NCBI GenBank assembly: GCA_948144175.1
Contig: CANXME010000542.1
Span: 868,001-932,000, forward strand
Direction: 5' to 3'
Source: Closterium sp. NIES-65
Lineage: Eukaryota > Streptophyta > Zygnematophyceae > Desmidiales > Closteriaceae
Length of the DNA: 64,000 nt
A program made the position numbers and the translations under genes. The notes below the pieces were generated by a model that made no database searches, was not told the origin of the DNA, and worked only from the letters and a program-made list of their open reading frames with translations. Positions 53,901 to 64,000 of this stretch are shown here, piece after piece. Position 1 is the stretch's first letter. Every line of letters starts with the position of its first letter.

Positions 53901-56842
53901 CCCCCCCCGGTAGACCCCCTCCCCCCTCAGGGTCCTGCCCCTTCAGGAGTGTCCCAGGTAGACGCTGTTGAGCCTGTCGAGGTTACTGGTGACTCTGGTG
54001 CTGCTGAGGGTGCTGAGCCTGGGGGTGCTGAGCGTGTGGGTGCTGCGCCTGGGGGTGCTGAGCCTGAGGGTACTACGACTGGGGGTGCTGAGCCTGGGGG
54101 TGTTGAGTCTGGGGGTGCTGAGCCTGGGGGTGCTGCGCCTGGGGGTGCTGAGCCTGGGGGTGCTGAGCCTGGGGGTGCTACGCCTGGAGGTGCTCAGCCA
54201 GGGGGTGTGGAGCCTGAGGGAGCTGGGCCTGCAGATGCTGTGCCTGGCGGTTCTACGGGTGCTTCGTCTCGCCGGGAGCCACTCTCTCCACAGGAGCTGC
54301 GTGAGTGGTTTGCCTGGCGGTGGAGGCGAGCTGCTGGAGCTGGAGGTGCTGCGGGTACTGGAGGTTCTGTTGCTGCTGAGGGAGCTGGTGCCACGGGTCC
54401 CAGAGGTACTCGAGCTGCTGGGCCTGCGGGTACTTCTGGAGCTGGAGCTGCTGCGGGTGTTGGCGCGGAGGCTACTGCTGTCGATCCTGGAGGCGGTCCT
54501 GCTGGGTGTACTACTAGTGCTACTGGAGGTACTTGAGCTGTAGCTGCTACTGGTGCTGGTGCTGCCACTGGGGGTGCTGGTGCTGTCCCTGCTGTGTCAA
54601 GAGTCGCCGCGCGGCCTCGACCGTACTTCGTTCCGCTCCTTCAGCAGGTTCTTGGTCTCCCGTCTTCTACTGGTCCTCCTCCTCCCTTAGAGTGTCCACA
54701 GCATGTCCCGTCGCAGATAGAGTTACAGCCGGCCTCCCCACTACGTGCTCCGTCTCCCTACACTGCGCCTAGCCCTGCGTCGCCTGTTCGTGCTGCTCGC
54801 ACTAGTGGTCGCGGTTCGCGCCAGCGTCCTCCTCGTGTCCCTGGCATGCACTGGATGTCTCTGAGTCCTCTCTTCCTACTCTTGCCGAATCAAAGTCGGA
54901 CTCTCTTCGTGCTGCCAGTCCTACTGTCACGCGTCTCCTTGCTACTGTCGTCACTAACCCTTCTTTTGAGTCCACTGTGGCGTATGCCCTAGTTGCTGAG
55001 CTCGTCGACTTTGCTGCTCGCTGTCGTCTAGACTACGCTTCTAGTCTTGTCGCTGAGTCTGAGTCTGTCTATCCTCCGTCCGTCGGGGGTGAGTGTGCCC
55101 TTGGCATGAACGTCCTTGAGGACAGACAGGAGGAGTTACAGTGTCTGGCTGCTGCTTCACCTCATCTCGTGTCCGTACCGCTTACCCCTAAGGGAGACCC
55201 GGATGCACTTGACATCCCGACTCCGCGCTCTTACGCAGAGGCGATAGAGGGTCCCTAATCCTCTCAGTGGCAGGCAGCTATGGACGCAGAGATGGCTTCC
55301 TGGAAATCCACAGGCACCTACGTTGACGAGGTTCCCCCACCTGGGGCGAACATCGTCATTGGCATGTGGATTTTCAGGGTGAAGCGGCCGCCGGGTTCCG
55401 CGCCTGTCTTCAAGGCGCGGTACGTGGCTCGTGGCTTCAGTCAGCGGCAGGGAGTTGACTATTTTCAGACCTTCTCTCCCACCCCGAAGATGACCACTCT
55501 TTGGGTACTGCTGCACATAGCTGCTCACCGTGACTACGAGCTGCACTCTCTTGACTTCAGCACTGCTTTCTTGCAGGGCAGCCTGCACGATGAGATCTGG
55601 TTGTGTCGCCCAGCTGGCTTCACTTGGTCTTTTCCTCCTGGCACCCAGTGGAGCCTCCGACGGCCAGTCTACGGTCTCCGCCAGGCACCGCGTGAATGGC
55701 ACGACACACTGAGGACTACACTTGCGGCTCTTGGGTTTGCTCCCTCTACTGCCGACCCGTCGCTGTTTCTGCGCACCGACACTTCATTGCCGCCGTTCTA
55801 CATCCTCGTGTACGTCGACGACTTGGTCTTTGCCACAGCTGACACTGCTAGACTCGCCCACGTGAAGTCCGAGCTGCAGAAGAGACACACGTGCAGTGAC
55901 CTGGGTGAACTGCGCAGCTACCTTGGCTTGCAGATCACCCGGCACAGAGCATAGCGCACCATTACCCTGACTCAGTCACACATGGTGTAGCAGGTCCTTC
56001 AGCGCTTCGGCTTCACGTACTCCTCGCCTCAGGCCACTCCTCTGCCTACCCATCACTCGCTTTCAGCTCTGCCTTCGGATGAGTCCGTAGAGTCGAGTGG
56101 CCCGTACCCAGAGCTTGTTGGCTGCCTCATGTACCTGATGACCTGCACTCGACCTGACCTGGCATACCCTCTTAGCATTCTCGCAAGCTATGTTTCTCCT
56201 AGGAGACACAGACCGGAGCACATGGCTGCAGCAAAGAGGGTGTTGCGCTACCTGTGTAGTACGTCGGGCATGGGGCTTGTGCTTGGAGGGCGGAGTCCAG
56301 TGGTCCTCACTGGGCACGCGGACGCTTCTTGGGCGGACAACCAGGCTACGCAGCGGTCGTCACAGGGTTACACCTTCAGCCTTGGTTCCGGCTCTGTTTC
56401 GTGGCGGGCTACCCGCTCGTCTTCTGTTCTCGGCTCCAATTGTGAGGCTGAGATCTACGCCGGAGCCATGGCTGCACAGGAGCTTTGCTGGCTCACCTAC
56501 CTGCTGACTGACTTTGGAGAGCCGCCTCGTTCTCCTCCAGTGTTCTACGTAGACAACAAGGCCATGCTGGCCTTATGTCGAGAGCAGAGACTGGAGCACA
56601 GAACGAGGCACATTGCTCTTCGCTACTTCCTTGCTCGTGAGCTACAGCAGCGTGGCCAGTTGCGGCTTGCGTACGTGGCCTCTGAGGCCAACACTGCTGA
56701 TGTCTTCACCAAGGCACTTGCGCCTTGTGATCATCAGCGCTTCTGCACGCAGCTAGGTCTTGTACTTGTCTTGTCTCACTTGCTCACCTCTTGGCCTTGC
56801 TTGTACTGTTGCATTTATATACACCTGCTTTTGCTTGTCTAG
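50935..56842 (+). pseudogene. Copia C gag-pol with stops and frameshifts
   Basis: Gag from ATG 50935 (MATPSVLAFDTEGRAIDFDV). A C12 run near 51397-51408, against C10 in copia A, shifts the frame inside gag. Then a Gly tract, Cys/His block CTYVIRTGDRAGEQC..AH....C (52066-52140), protease-like TFTLDLGASRSFFRDR (S to L in DSGAS), integrase (HHRLSHPS, MDVWGPARV), a TGG-to-TAG stop near 53290, NGIAERRVG, GGAEP spacer, reverse transcriptase (LVYVDDLVFA) and RNase H (SWADNQATQRSS). More stops near 53114, 55258, 55954 and 55988. Dead but nearly collinear with A and D. Confidence 0.87.
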
Positions 56843-57004
56843 TCTTTTATATATATGTACCCCTGCATGTGAACTGGCCTTGTGGCCTTGAATTTGTGCT
56901 CGGAATGTGTGGTGACTTTGTGATCCACCCTGAGCTTGCTTTGCTTTGCTTTGCTTGACTGGTCTTGTGACCGCTTGTTCTCTTCCACTTTGCCTATGGG
57001 GGTG

Positions 57005-57133
57005 TGTCAGAACATTTTAGCTTATGCTTTTGTGTAGGGTGTAGTGGGGTAGACCATATGGGGTACAACCCAATTAGGGTTAGTACTTGTACCCAACTGT
57101 TTCATACTTCATTCATTCTCGTTTCAATTCTCA
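57005..57133 (+). repeat. Copia C 3' LTR
   Basis: 129 bp. It differs from the 5' LTR at several bases. Preceded by ttgcctatgggggtg. Confidence 0.9.
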
Positions 57134-57246
57134 CAAGCGGCTCCTATGTGCTAAGGTACGCGAGTCCCTTCGAGTGAAAAAACAAAAGTTGATTTCCTAG
57201 GGTGCGGAGATGCGCGATCCGAAAGAAAGGGGCTCTGAATACCAAG
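57134..57246 (-). other. Gypsy leader and primer-binding site
   Basis: Between copia C and the gypsy 5' LTR. The element-sense primer site TGGTATTCAGAGC (57232-57244) starts two bases after the LTR and is an initiator-Met match with one inserted base. About 100 bp of leader remain, and no gag frame is present. Confidence 0.75.
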
Positions 57247-57574
57247 TGTTACGGGTGCAATGAATCGAAGTAGCGAGAATTGCACTAAGGTGTCAAATGA
57301 GTACAAAGATGTGAGCAAAGGCATGAGCGAACATTTATACGCGAAACATGCAAACGGTAACGTGGTGCGTGCGAGCTAGCTAGTGCTATGCTTGCAGCAA
57401 GGCTCGGGCTAGTCCCGAAGCGTAGGCCGACACGGCCGGGCCAGTAGTGCGAGGTTTGGCAAAATAGTGCGCACGAAGTTGGCGAAGTCCCGTTAGCAGT
57501 AACGGGCGAACATCGGCTGTTGCTGTACGCGATGTAGTCGGGCTCCGTAAGGAATGCTGAGAAAATTCCTTACA
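57247..57574 (-). repeat. Gypsy 5' LTR
   Basis: 328 bp, about 96% identical to 31038-31366 by eye. Target duplication ttgaa follows at 57575-57579. Confidence 0.9.
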
Positions 57575-57579
57575 TTGAA

Positions 57580-57731
57580 CGAGCCCAGCTTTCTCGAAAT
57601 GCGCAATGTTCGTTTGTCCCCCCGTGTTTCTGGCTGGCCTCCCGGGCACATTAGGGCGTGTGTCTTTTGGAGTGTATTGTAAAGTTCATTTTTTTGTACA
57701 ATGCATTTGAGCCTTGGTCGCCCTCTAGTCG
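57580..57731. other. Short flank between gypsy and LTR F
   Basis: About 150 bp with no recognisable gene or repeat. Confidence 0.4.
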
Positions 57732-58003
57732 TGTAAGGATTTACGAATCCTTACTGGGGCACTCGTTAGCGAGGCCATCCCGAGGGTCATGCGATGAACC
57801 TGTCCTTCCTATTTCGCCGCACCGAACCACTCCCGAGTCGCCTCCGCACCAATTGCAACCATCACCGAGCCATCCTCGCCCAACCTCTCCGCCTAGCTAG
57901 GACTTCCCCTATTTAGTTGTGCCTTTCTCATTGTATCATCATTCAGTACTCAGTCATTCTCGTTATTCGTTTTACTGCGCACTCTGCAAGTTCATTCATA
58001 ACA
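57732..58003 (+). repeat. 5' LTR of a further retrotransposon (F)
   Basis: It starts TGTAAGGATTTACG and ends CATTCATAACA (272 bp). Two bases later comes a perfect 13-base primer site, tggtatcagagct (58006-58018). Bases 57733-57754 form a hairpin with stem GTAAGGATT/AATCCTTAC, like the start of the gypsy LTR. No second LTR lies in the window, so the element either runs past the right edge or is a fragment. Confidence 0.65.
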
Positions 58004-58005
58004 CC

Positions 58006-58018
58006 TGGTATCAGAGCT
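58006..58018 (+). other. Primer-binding site of element F
   Basis: tggtatcagagct matches the initiator-Met tRNA 3' end without mismatch. Confidence 0.7.
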
Positions 58019-60123
58019 ACCTTCCTAGCCTTCCTTGCTTTTTAGAGTGTAATACCTCTGGGGGGGGGGGGGGGACGAGGAATGATGTCTTGGGATCCAG
58101 GAGTTGCGTAGTCCGGCCAGGAGAACTAGTTAGTTGCTCCTCGCGGCTATGTTTTAATGGGTACTCCTTCGGCACCGCCAGGTCCTTGCCTCGAACAGTC
58201 GCGATCGACCATGGCCTCCCCCCACCACGGGCAACGGGCAGCTGTAGCTGTCGTGACGTTAATGTGAGTAAATTTCCGCTGCGATTTACCGACGATTTTG
58301 GAAGTTTTGTGTGGCAGCTGGCGTCAGCGGACCTGCGTCAGCACCTGCACGAAATTCGCGGAGTCGTCAACGTGTGTGGCAGTTGACGCCGTCGGACGTG
58401 GGTCAACAGCTGCGTGACAATTTCGGAGTTCGTTTGATGCGGCAATTTACGACGGTTGCTCGTCTTCATTTTGCGCGCATGACTCGCGGAATGTGTTTCA
58501 GCAGCTGGCTACAACGGACGTGCGTCACTGTGGGTGACAATTTCGAAGCAACTGTGGAGAAAAAGTCAGTTGGGGAGCTCGCCAGGCGCAAATGGAGTTA
58601 TGCGTCCGAAAATATCGGTGGACGAGGAGAAACGACATGCGAATTGCCCGAATTGTGCGAGGTCAACTGTCGTCCCGCCTGACCTGAAGTGTAGCAGCTT
58701 TTACTGCAAGGCGGGCGCGTCATCGAGTATTTCGGCATGAGTACACGTGGACAGACGGGAACTTTAGACCCGCCGACACTTACGGGTTGCAACAGAAAAC
58801 GGAGTGGCTAAATCACACTCAGGAGGAGTGGGACGCAGGCGGCGAGGGCAATTTGGGCCCATACACCCCGAAGAACACTCGGATGACGCTGCGTGCCTTG
58901 TACCGTTGACTGCTGGCCGGCAATTTCAAGAGTGGATTTCCTGTAAGGAAGTCATTTTCGGGAACAGCCTTAACAGCCCACGATTTAATCGGTGTTCAAG
59001 GTACCACGCCGACAGTTACGGAGGAGAGTGGTACAGGCCGCCGAGACACACAAGAAGAAACCACCCGACGGCTAAGCGGGGGTTGAAGAATGGCGTGAAG
59101 GGCAGGTTAAAAGCCGGTGTGAACGATCTGTGACCTTCCGTCGCCCGAACCTCACCATCCCCACCAAGTTTTAGTTCTGACTCATGCAGTCAACATTACT
59201 TCGCCGAATATCAGGGGTGACACGGGCCTACCCTGCGCTGGTTAAAGGCAACTGGGTTGGTGCTCGTTCAACAGCTGAAGATCCCAGCGGAATTCGGTCG
59301 ATGGACCCGAATTGCCAGGGTCGACGAGGGGGGTCGACGGACAGGGGTCTGATGAGGCGGGCAAGTGACGCGCGTGCGGGCCCGCCAGCCTGGCCCAGGG
59401 CTGGGCCGGGCGCACGACCGCCGCCCCGCAACCCCCCCCCCCCCCCCCCCGAGAGTGAACAGCGACCCACGTTACCGGGTGGGGGCGGCGAGCTGGCGAG
59501 ACCTCGGGCGAGGGAAATTAACCCTGCCGCAAAGGCAGCCCACCCCTCCCTCGTGCCCGCGAGGTCCTAGTAACCCATCGCGGCCTGCCCGTACGGGCAG
59601 GCGAGGTCCACGCGAAAATCGGGGGCTCCCCTCGGGTCGCTCGACTATTTCGCGACCCGTTGCGGTGACGCCACGTGGTCGCCCGTCATTTCGCATCGCA
59701 TGCATGCGACATTTCGTACCAGCCGAAATTCGAGCGAAAATTGTTCGCCCCAGGGCGCACGGTTTTCGCGACCCGCTGCGAAATCGACACGTGGTGCCGA
59801 AACGTCGCACCGCGCGCATGCGAAGTTGCGTCCCCTGGCCAACCGAGGCCAAGGGACGTGACGTCGACCTGTTGGCTCGGCGGCGAGGGTGCACTTGTGC
59901 CACGCCACTTGTGCATGAGCCCTGCCGAGCTAGGCATCACGGCCCCCTGGGCGACGCTCAACCGGGCCTGCGTGGCTCCGCCTGGCTTTTCTTCGTTGGA
60001 GGTGGACTGGCCCCTCATTTTCGCGTTCTCGTTTCTCTTTCATTTTTCCACCCAGCTCAGCGCCTTCCATACTCCCACTGTTTCTTCCCTTAGCCTCTAG
60101 CATAGCACCCTCGCTCTCCTGCC
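58019..60123 (+). other. Leader or decayed coding region downstream of LTR F
   Basis: It contains a G16 run (58060-58075), a C21 run (near 59429-59449) and short frames of coding-like composition: KFPLRFTDDFGSFVWQLASA (58268 onward), a CPNC ... KCSSFYC pair of Cys blocks (58648-58712) and TWTDGNFRPADTYGLQQKTE (58745 onward). Stops and shifts break all of them. These could be remains of a gag-like gene of element F, but I cannot name a family. An imperfect direct repeat of ~115 bp spacing lies at 59645-59840. A pyrimidine-rich stretch (60020-60120) looks like the 5' UTR of the next gene. Confidence 0.4.
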
Positions 60124-61685
60124 ATGGCGGCCGGCCAGAAAGCCGCTGAAGCGGCGCCGACCTCGCTAGATTTCCCCCTGCATCTAGACATCGGTAGAGG
60201 ACACACGGCCAAGTTCGAAGAGCACGACTACGCCGTTCTGACAAACCCTATGCTAGAGTTTAACGCCCGTTGCTTGGGTCTCGGTCTCAAGTGAGTGTCT
60301 TATGGAGATGTCATCGTCGGCGGGCCTATTCCATGCTGGTCGGCCCTAGCGGGGTTTCAATTCGTCCAGTTGTTTATGTCGACGGGCTTAGAGTTCAGGT
60401 AGATCACATCGGTGACGCCGACGTAATGCGTTAGGTCGTCGTCGACGCTGAGTTGTGCCGAAATCATTCGGCTCCCGTCATTCCACCGTCGTGCCGCGCA
60501 CCTATACCTCTCTAACTTGTTGTAACCATGCATGCGTGCAGGCACGCATGGATCCGCTCAACGGATGCAGGCGAGCGATTGTGGTCGATAGGAGTCTGCC
60601 GGCTTCGGGCGGCGATGGGTCAGGACGACCACACATGCTTTGCGACGGGTTTTGACGCCGACGTGGTGGTTATCCCGCTTATATCGAGGTGAGCAGGTTC
60701 GAGGTCCTGTTGTGTGCTGCAACCTGTGTCGGTGATTTGTTCTGAGCGCCATCGACGTGCCTTGTCTGTGCAGCATCGCACCGCTTCCGGGAGCACATTG
60801 CAGCACCGTTCTCATCCTGTGCCCCGGCGATTTGTTCAATGCCTCGGGGCAGGAGGTCAGGACCTCGATCCGGCACGCCGACCCGCAGACAGTGAAGGAG
60901 TGGCACCGCGACGAGGCGATCCGCGTGCTGAAGTGAGCTCGATAGTTTAGTCGACATCGCATGCATTGTCGACACGGAGCGTGCACCGTGCTAACCGACC
61001 ATCCTTGCCGTGCTTTTGCAGGTTTTTCCAGACCGCTGTTCTGGCCGAGCTGCGGCGCGAGGGTAGGAAATGGGAGTGGGCGAAGCCGTCCGAAGACGAG
61101 GTGCAGGCGAGGCTCGCCGACTGCGACGAACCCCTTTGAGATGTGAGTTCCGGACGATTCACCGTCATATGGTGTCAGATCTACGCCGCCCTAATCCTTG
61201 CGCTCTGCATTGTTGTATGCAGAAAGTTCCCGATACCGTTCGGGACTCGGACGTGGGCTCCGGCCTGCTAGCAATGAGCGCGTTGATCTGGGTTGTGAGG
61301 CGGTTCCATCTCCTCACCGGTGACCTCTGTCGCATTGCCACCAGCATGGACAAGCCCACCGTCTCGGGGTTGAAGGCGCTGCGGAACGAGATGGTAGCCC
61401 TCATCAAGAAGCAAGTCCCGCTCATACGGTCGGGGAAAATCGTTGTTGCTGCCGACGCCTGTGACGACGACGACGAGGAAGTCCATTCTGCATCCGTAGC
61501 AGTAGGGGTCGCCCCGAACGTCGCTGATGAGCGTGGCAAGTCGGGAGTCGGCGTCGACGAGGCTGATGCGGCCGCAGGAAAGGGGGTGACCGGGACTGAG
61601 GTTGTTCACGGGGATGATGATGGGGTCCAGGATCGCGAGGAGGAACGTGAGGGTGAGGGGGGCTCTGAGGAGTCGTCGTGGTCGA

Positions 61686-61727
<42 letters not shown>

Positions 61728-64000
61728 AGTCGGAGTCGGAGGAGGAGCAGGAGCAAGAGCAGGAGACGCAGGAGCAAGAGAGGCAGCACCAGGAGGAGCA
61801 GCTGGTAGAGGTGGAGGACGTGGAAATGGCGGAGGGGTACGTTGTTGGAGGAGCGGAGGAAACGGGTGGGAGATCGGCGGATGTCGAGAACGACGAAGGG
61901 GAGGGGAAGGGTGCGACAGCGGATCTCGGCGAGGTCGGCGTGGAGGCGGCTCACGGAGATGGTGGCATGGTCGAGGTCGGTGAAGGGGATAACGCCGCGG
62001 TCCCGAAGCAGAGGGACGTGGATGTGCATACCGATGCCACCGCGGAGAAGGCCGGGGGGGAGCGGTCTAGGAGGAAGAAGGCGGCGAGCGGTCATCCCGG
62101 TTCCACCGCGACTGGGCGGCAGGCGCGGCTGGACGTCGTCCATCAGCTGAGAGCGGAGAACAGGCGATTGCGTGCAGACAATGCACGCCTTGAACGGCGG
62201 CTCGGTGAGCAGACGGGGCGTGTCGACAGCTTGGCGGCGGCTTTAGCTGGGCTCCTCGAGAAGGTGAAGGGTTTGACCGCCCAGGTCGCCGACACCGACC
62301 GGAAATCGGAGGAGCGCCTCAAAGAGGCCACGTCGACCATGGCGACCACAATCACCGAGGGCCTGACCGACAACATGGACAGCGCAATTCAATCGCCCAA
62401 GTCCTTCGCCGAGCTAGCGAGGCAGATGCTGCTGGATCTTGACGACCCCAAGGGACGAGCGGCGGTCGCACGCGCGACCGCGGTGAAGACATTGACCGAG
62501 CACGTTTCGGCTGAGGTGGGCGAGGCGAGGAAGGGATTGGAGGAGTCGTTCATAAAATACATCGGCGCCGCGCAGACCAACATTGCCGCCGCCGTCTCGC
62601 CCCGCCTAGTCCAGCCGTCGCCGCCGACCGCCCCAGCGCAGGCCTTGCCGGAAGATTTCCTGAAGTCTTTCAAGGAGGACGTGCTGAAGGCGGTGACGGA
62701 GACCACGCAGCAGTTCTTTGTCGCCTCCGGACTGAAGATAATGACCGAGGTCGTCGGCACGGTGGCGACTCCTCGGCGTGGGTCGTCGCCGTCGGCAAAC
62801 GACGCCGGCCAAGCGCAACCTACGGAGGGCTTCAAGCTGGGTCACAAGAGGGGGGGAGGCGGCGGGGGGGGCGACGGGGACAATTCGGCGAACACGAAGC
62901 GGAGCAAGGGAGGCGGGGGGTCTCGCGTCGCCGGCGACGGGAGCAAGGGGGGCGGAGAAGGAGGCGGCGGGGGGAGGGGGGGACGGAGACGATTCGGCGG
63001 GCGCGAGTCGGACCAAGGGAGCGATTGGTTCTCGCGTCGCCGGCGATGGGAGCATGGGAGCCGGCGACGGCAGTTCGAGGAAGCAGTCGGGGAAGAGCGT
63101 GGTCGACATCCTCAGGAAGCACTGGGCTCAGGTTGGAGCGGCCAGCACGGGCCATGGTGGTGGGGGTCCCGCCGACGAGCATGCCACTGGTGACGCACTG
63201 CCAATGGCTCCGCCTTCGGTCGGCGTTAAGCCACCACGACAGGGTAGCGGTGAGAAAGGGCTGCGCGACAAGGAGAAGGCCGCCGCCAAAACGGCCCTAG
63301 GCGGGTCCGGGAAAGCTGACCAGGGCCCAAAGACAGGGGTTGCGGAGGCGTCAGCGGTTCCTCACCAGTCTCCCGCGGGTGCACGCCATCCGACCGGACC
63401 GTCTGCGGGGCGACCTGCCGACGTCCCGCGCCATGCCGACGTACCGTCTGCCGACAAGGTTGGCCGCGCGGGAAAAGGGGCGGCAGTTGCGGACGCGCTC
63501 AAGGAGCAGCTCAGGCTCCTAGCCGGCCATAGGCTGTTCAACAGCCCCCCCCTGCTGTCGACGTCCCATCGGCCAGTGTGCCACGTGTAGTGCCGGTCGT
63601 CGCCGCCCGTACTCCTGCAGACCCAAAGTCCGAGTTGCTGCGCGCCCAGCTGAGCGCACTAGCGTCGACTTCGAGGACTCAGCAGGCTTCTGGCTCTGGC
63701 GCTAAGCCGTCGTCGGCGAATGTCGCACCACCCACCCATGTGGCAGCTGATGTGGAGAAGGCGGCGGAGAAGGGCGTTCGTGCCGCGCTTGCCACCGGCG
63801 GCGGCACCGTTGAGGAGGTCCCCGCAGACGCTGATATCGCTGCCATACAAGCCCATCTAGATGTAGCCAATCCCCGAACCCTGGCCATCTCCGACACGGC
63901 ACATGTGGAGCCTTTGGCGGGACTCGTCGGCATTGCGGCAGAGCCTAGTGTAACCGGTGATGCGGTCGGTGAAGGAAAGTCGAAACGGAAGGGGAAGGCG
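60124..64000 (+). pseudogene. Multi-exon gene of unknown function, acidic coiled-coil protein, runs off the window
   Basis: Exons 60124-60290, 60542-60688, 60774-60932, 61022-61142 and 61223 onward have GTGAG donors and pyrimidine-TGCAG acceptors, and the phases agree at every junction. The start MAAGQKAAEAAPTSLDFPLH follows a pyrimidine-rich leader. Exons 2-4 code a compact domain (HAWIRSTDAGERLWSIGVCR, ISRIAPLPGAHCSTVLILCP, TVKEWHRDEAIRVLKFFQTA, WEWAKPSEDEVQARLADCDE). Exon 5 codes a helical part, then an acidic Ser-Gly/Glu-Gln region, a coiled coil (LRAENRRLRADNARLERRLG, ~62145-62210), AELARQMLLDLDDPKGRAA and Gly/Lys/Asp repeats. Breaks: in-frame TGA at 61137-61139, a frameshift in G runs near 62966-62982 and another at a C8 run (63545-63552). 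No known family; perhaps a gag-like or structural protein. Confidence 0.6.
61680..61735 (+). repeat. Hexamer repeat (gggtcg)n inside exon 5
   Basis: About nine copies of tcgggg/gtcggg coding (SG)n, followed by gag-cag-gag triplets coding EQEQEQ. On the minus strand it reads (RP)n, an artefact. Confidence 0.9.

Larger units (their letters stand above)
49814..57133 (+). mobile_element. Copia C: Ty1/copia on the plus strand, no target duplication
   Basis: LTRs of 131 bp (49814-49944) and 129 bp (57005-57133). Flanks are atctt on the left and caagc on the right, which do not match. In order: LTR, a weak primer site (tagtatcaagc, 49945-49955), hairpin (49958-49973), GGGCCCACC (49982-49990), leader satellite (50130-50530), CCGAGCCGCC repeats (50580-50870), gag ATG 50935, pol, polypurine stretch, LTR. 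It is opposite in orientation to the host gypsy. Confidence 0.88.
31038..57574 (-). mobile_element. Ty3/gypsy chromovirus, 26.5 kb with four nested insertions
   Basis: LTRs of 329 bp (31038-31366) and 328 bp (57247-57574) face the same way and differ at about 13 positions plus one gap. The target duplication ttgaa is perfect (31033-31037; 57575-57579). Primer site: 57232-57244. Polypurine tract: a C-run at 31370-31380 (plus strand). Coding pieces, in element order: protease (49813-49101), RT and RNase H (41906-40277), integrase (32934-32145), chromodomain (31797-31396). The gaps are filled by copia C, copia B, copia A and a TRIM. Removing the insertions leaves ~4.5 kb; gag is not found. Confidence 0.9.

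Overview
The window looks like nuclear DNA of a streptophyte: a charophyte alga such as a zygnematophyte, or an early-diverging land plant. The reasons are spliceosomal introns with GTGAGT/GTGAGG-type donors, plant-style LTR retrotransposons primed by initiator-Met tRNA (TGGTATCAGAGC-type sites), a chromodomain-bearing Ty3/gypsy element, a TRIM, an organelle-type ribosomal protein L14, very GC-rich coding DNA and long GA microsatellites. The species cannot be fixed from the sequence. About 80% of the window is retrotransposon.

Layout. 1-8121: a partial TRIM, then four non-LTR retrotransposon units of two alternating families. Every unit ends in a GA microsatellite and the next unit starts inside that microsatellite; one unit (1896-7099) is full length and encodes a reverse transcriptase with a C-terminal Cys/His motif and an R2-type restriction-like endonuclease. 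8122-23720: an AT-rich spacer, then a pile of Ty1/copia pieces on both strands (G, Y, X, D, E); D is a recent insertion with its own 5-bp target-site duplication. 23721-31037: the main host-gene island, with an unrecognised three-exon gene, a LysM-domain gene and an organellar uL14 gene. Both recognised genes have partial copies of their own coding sequence beside them.

31038-57574: one Ty3/gypsy chromovirus on the minus strand (329/328-bp LTRs, target duplication ttgaa), blown up to 26.5 kb by nested insertions: a complete 347-bp TRIM, copia A (minus), copia B (minus) and copia C (plus). TRIM, A and B have perfect 5-bp target duplications; C does not, and the gypsy gag region beside it is missing. 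The TRIM and copias A and B have closely matched LTRs, although the coding regions of A and B are broken.

57575-64000: a further 5' LTR plus primer site (F), about 2 kb of poorly coding sequence, and a multi-exon gene of unknown function that runs off the right edge. It encodes an acidic, coiled-coil, Gly/Lys-rich protein and carries one nonsense codon and two homopolymer frameshifts.

The strongest candidates for new biology are: the GA-microsatellite-anchored endonuclease-type non-LTR units; a TRIM whose LTR/primer-site junction carries spaced tRNA-type A and B boxes; and a covarying hairpin plus GGGCCCACC motif just after the primer site of several copia elements.
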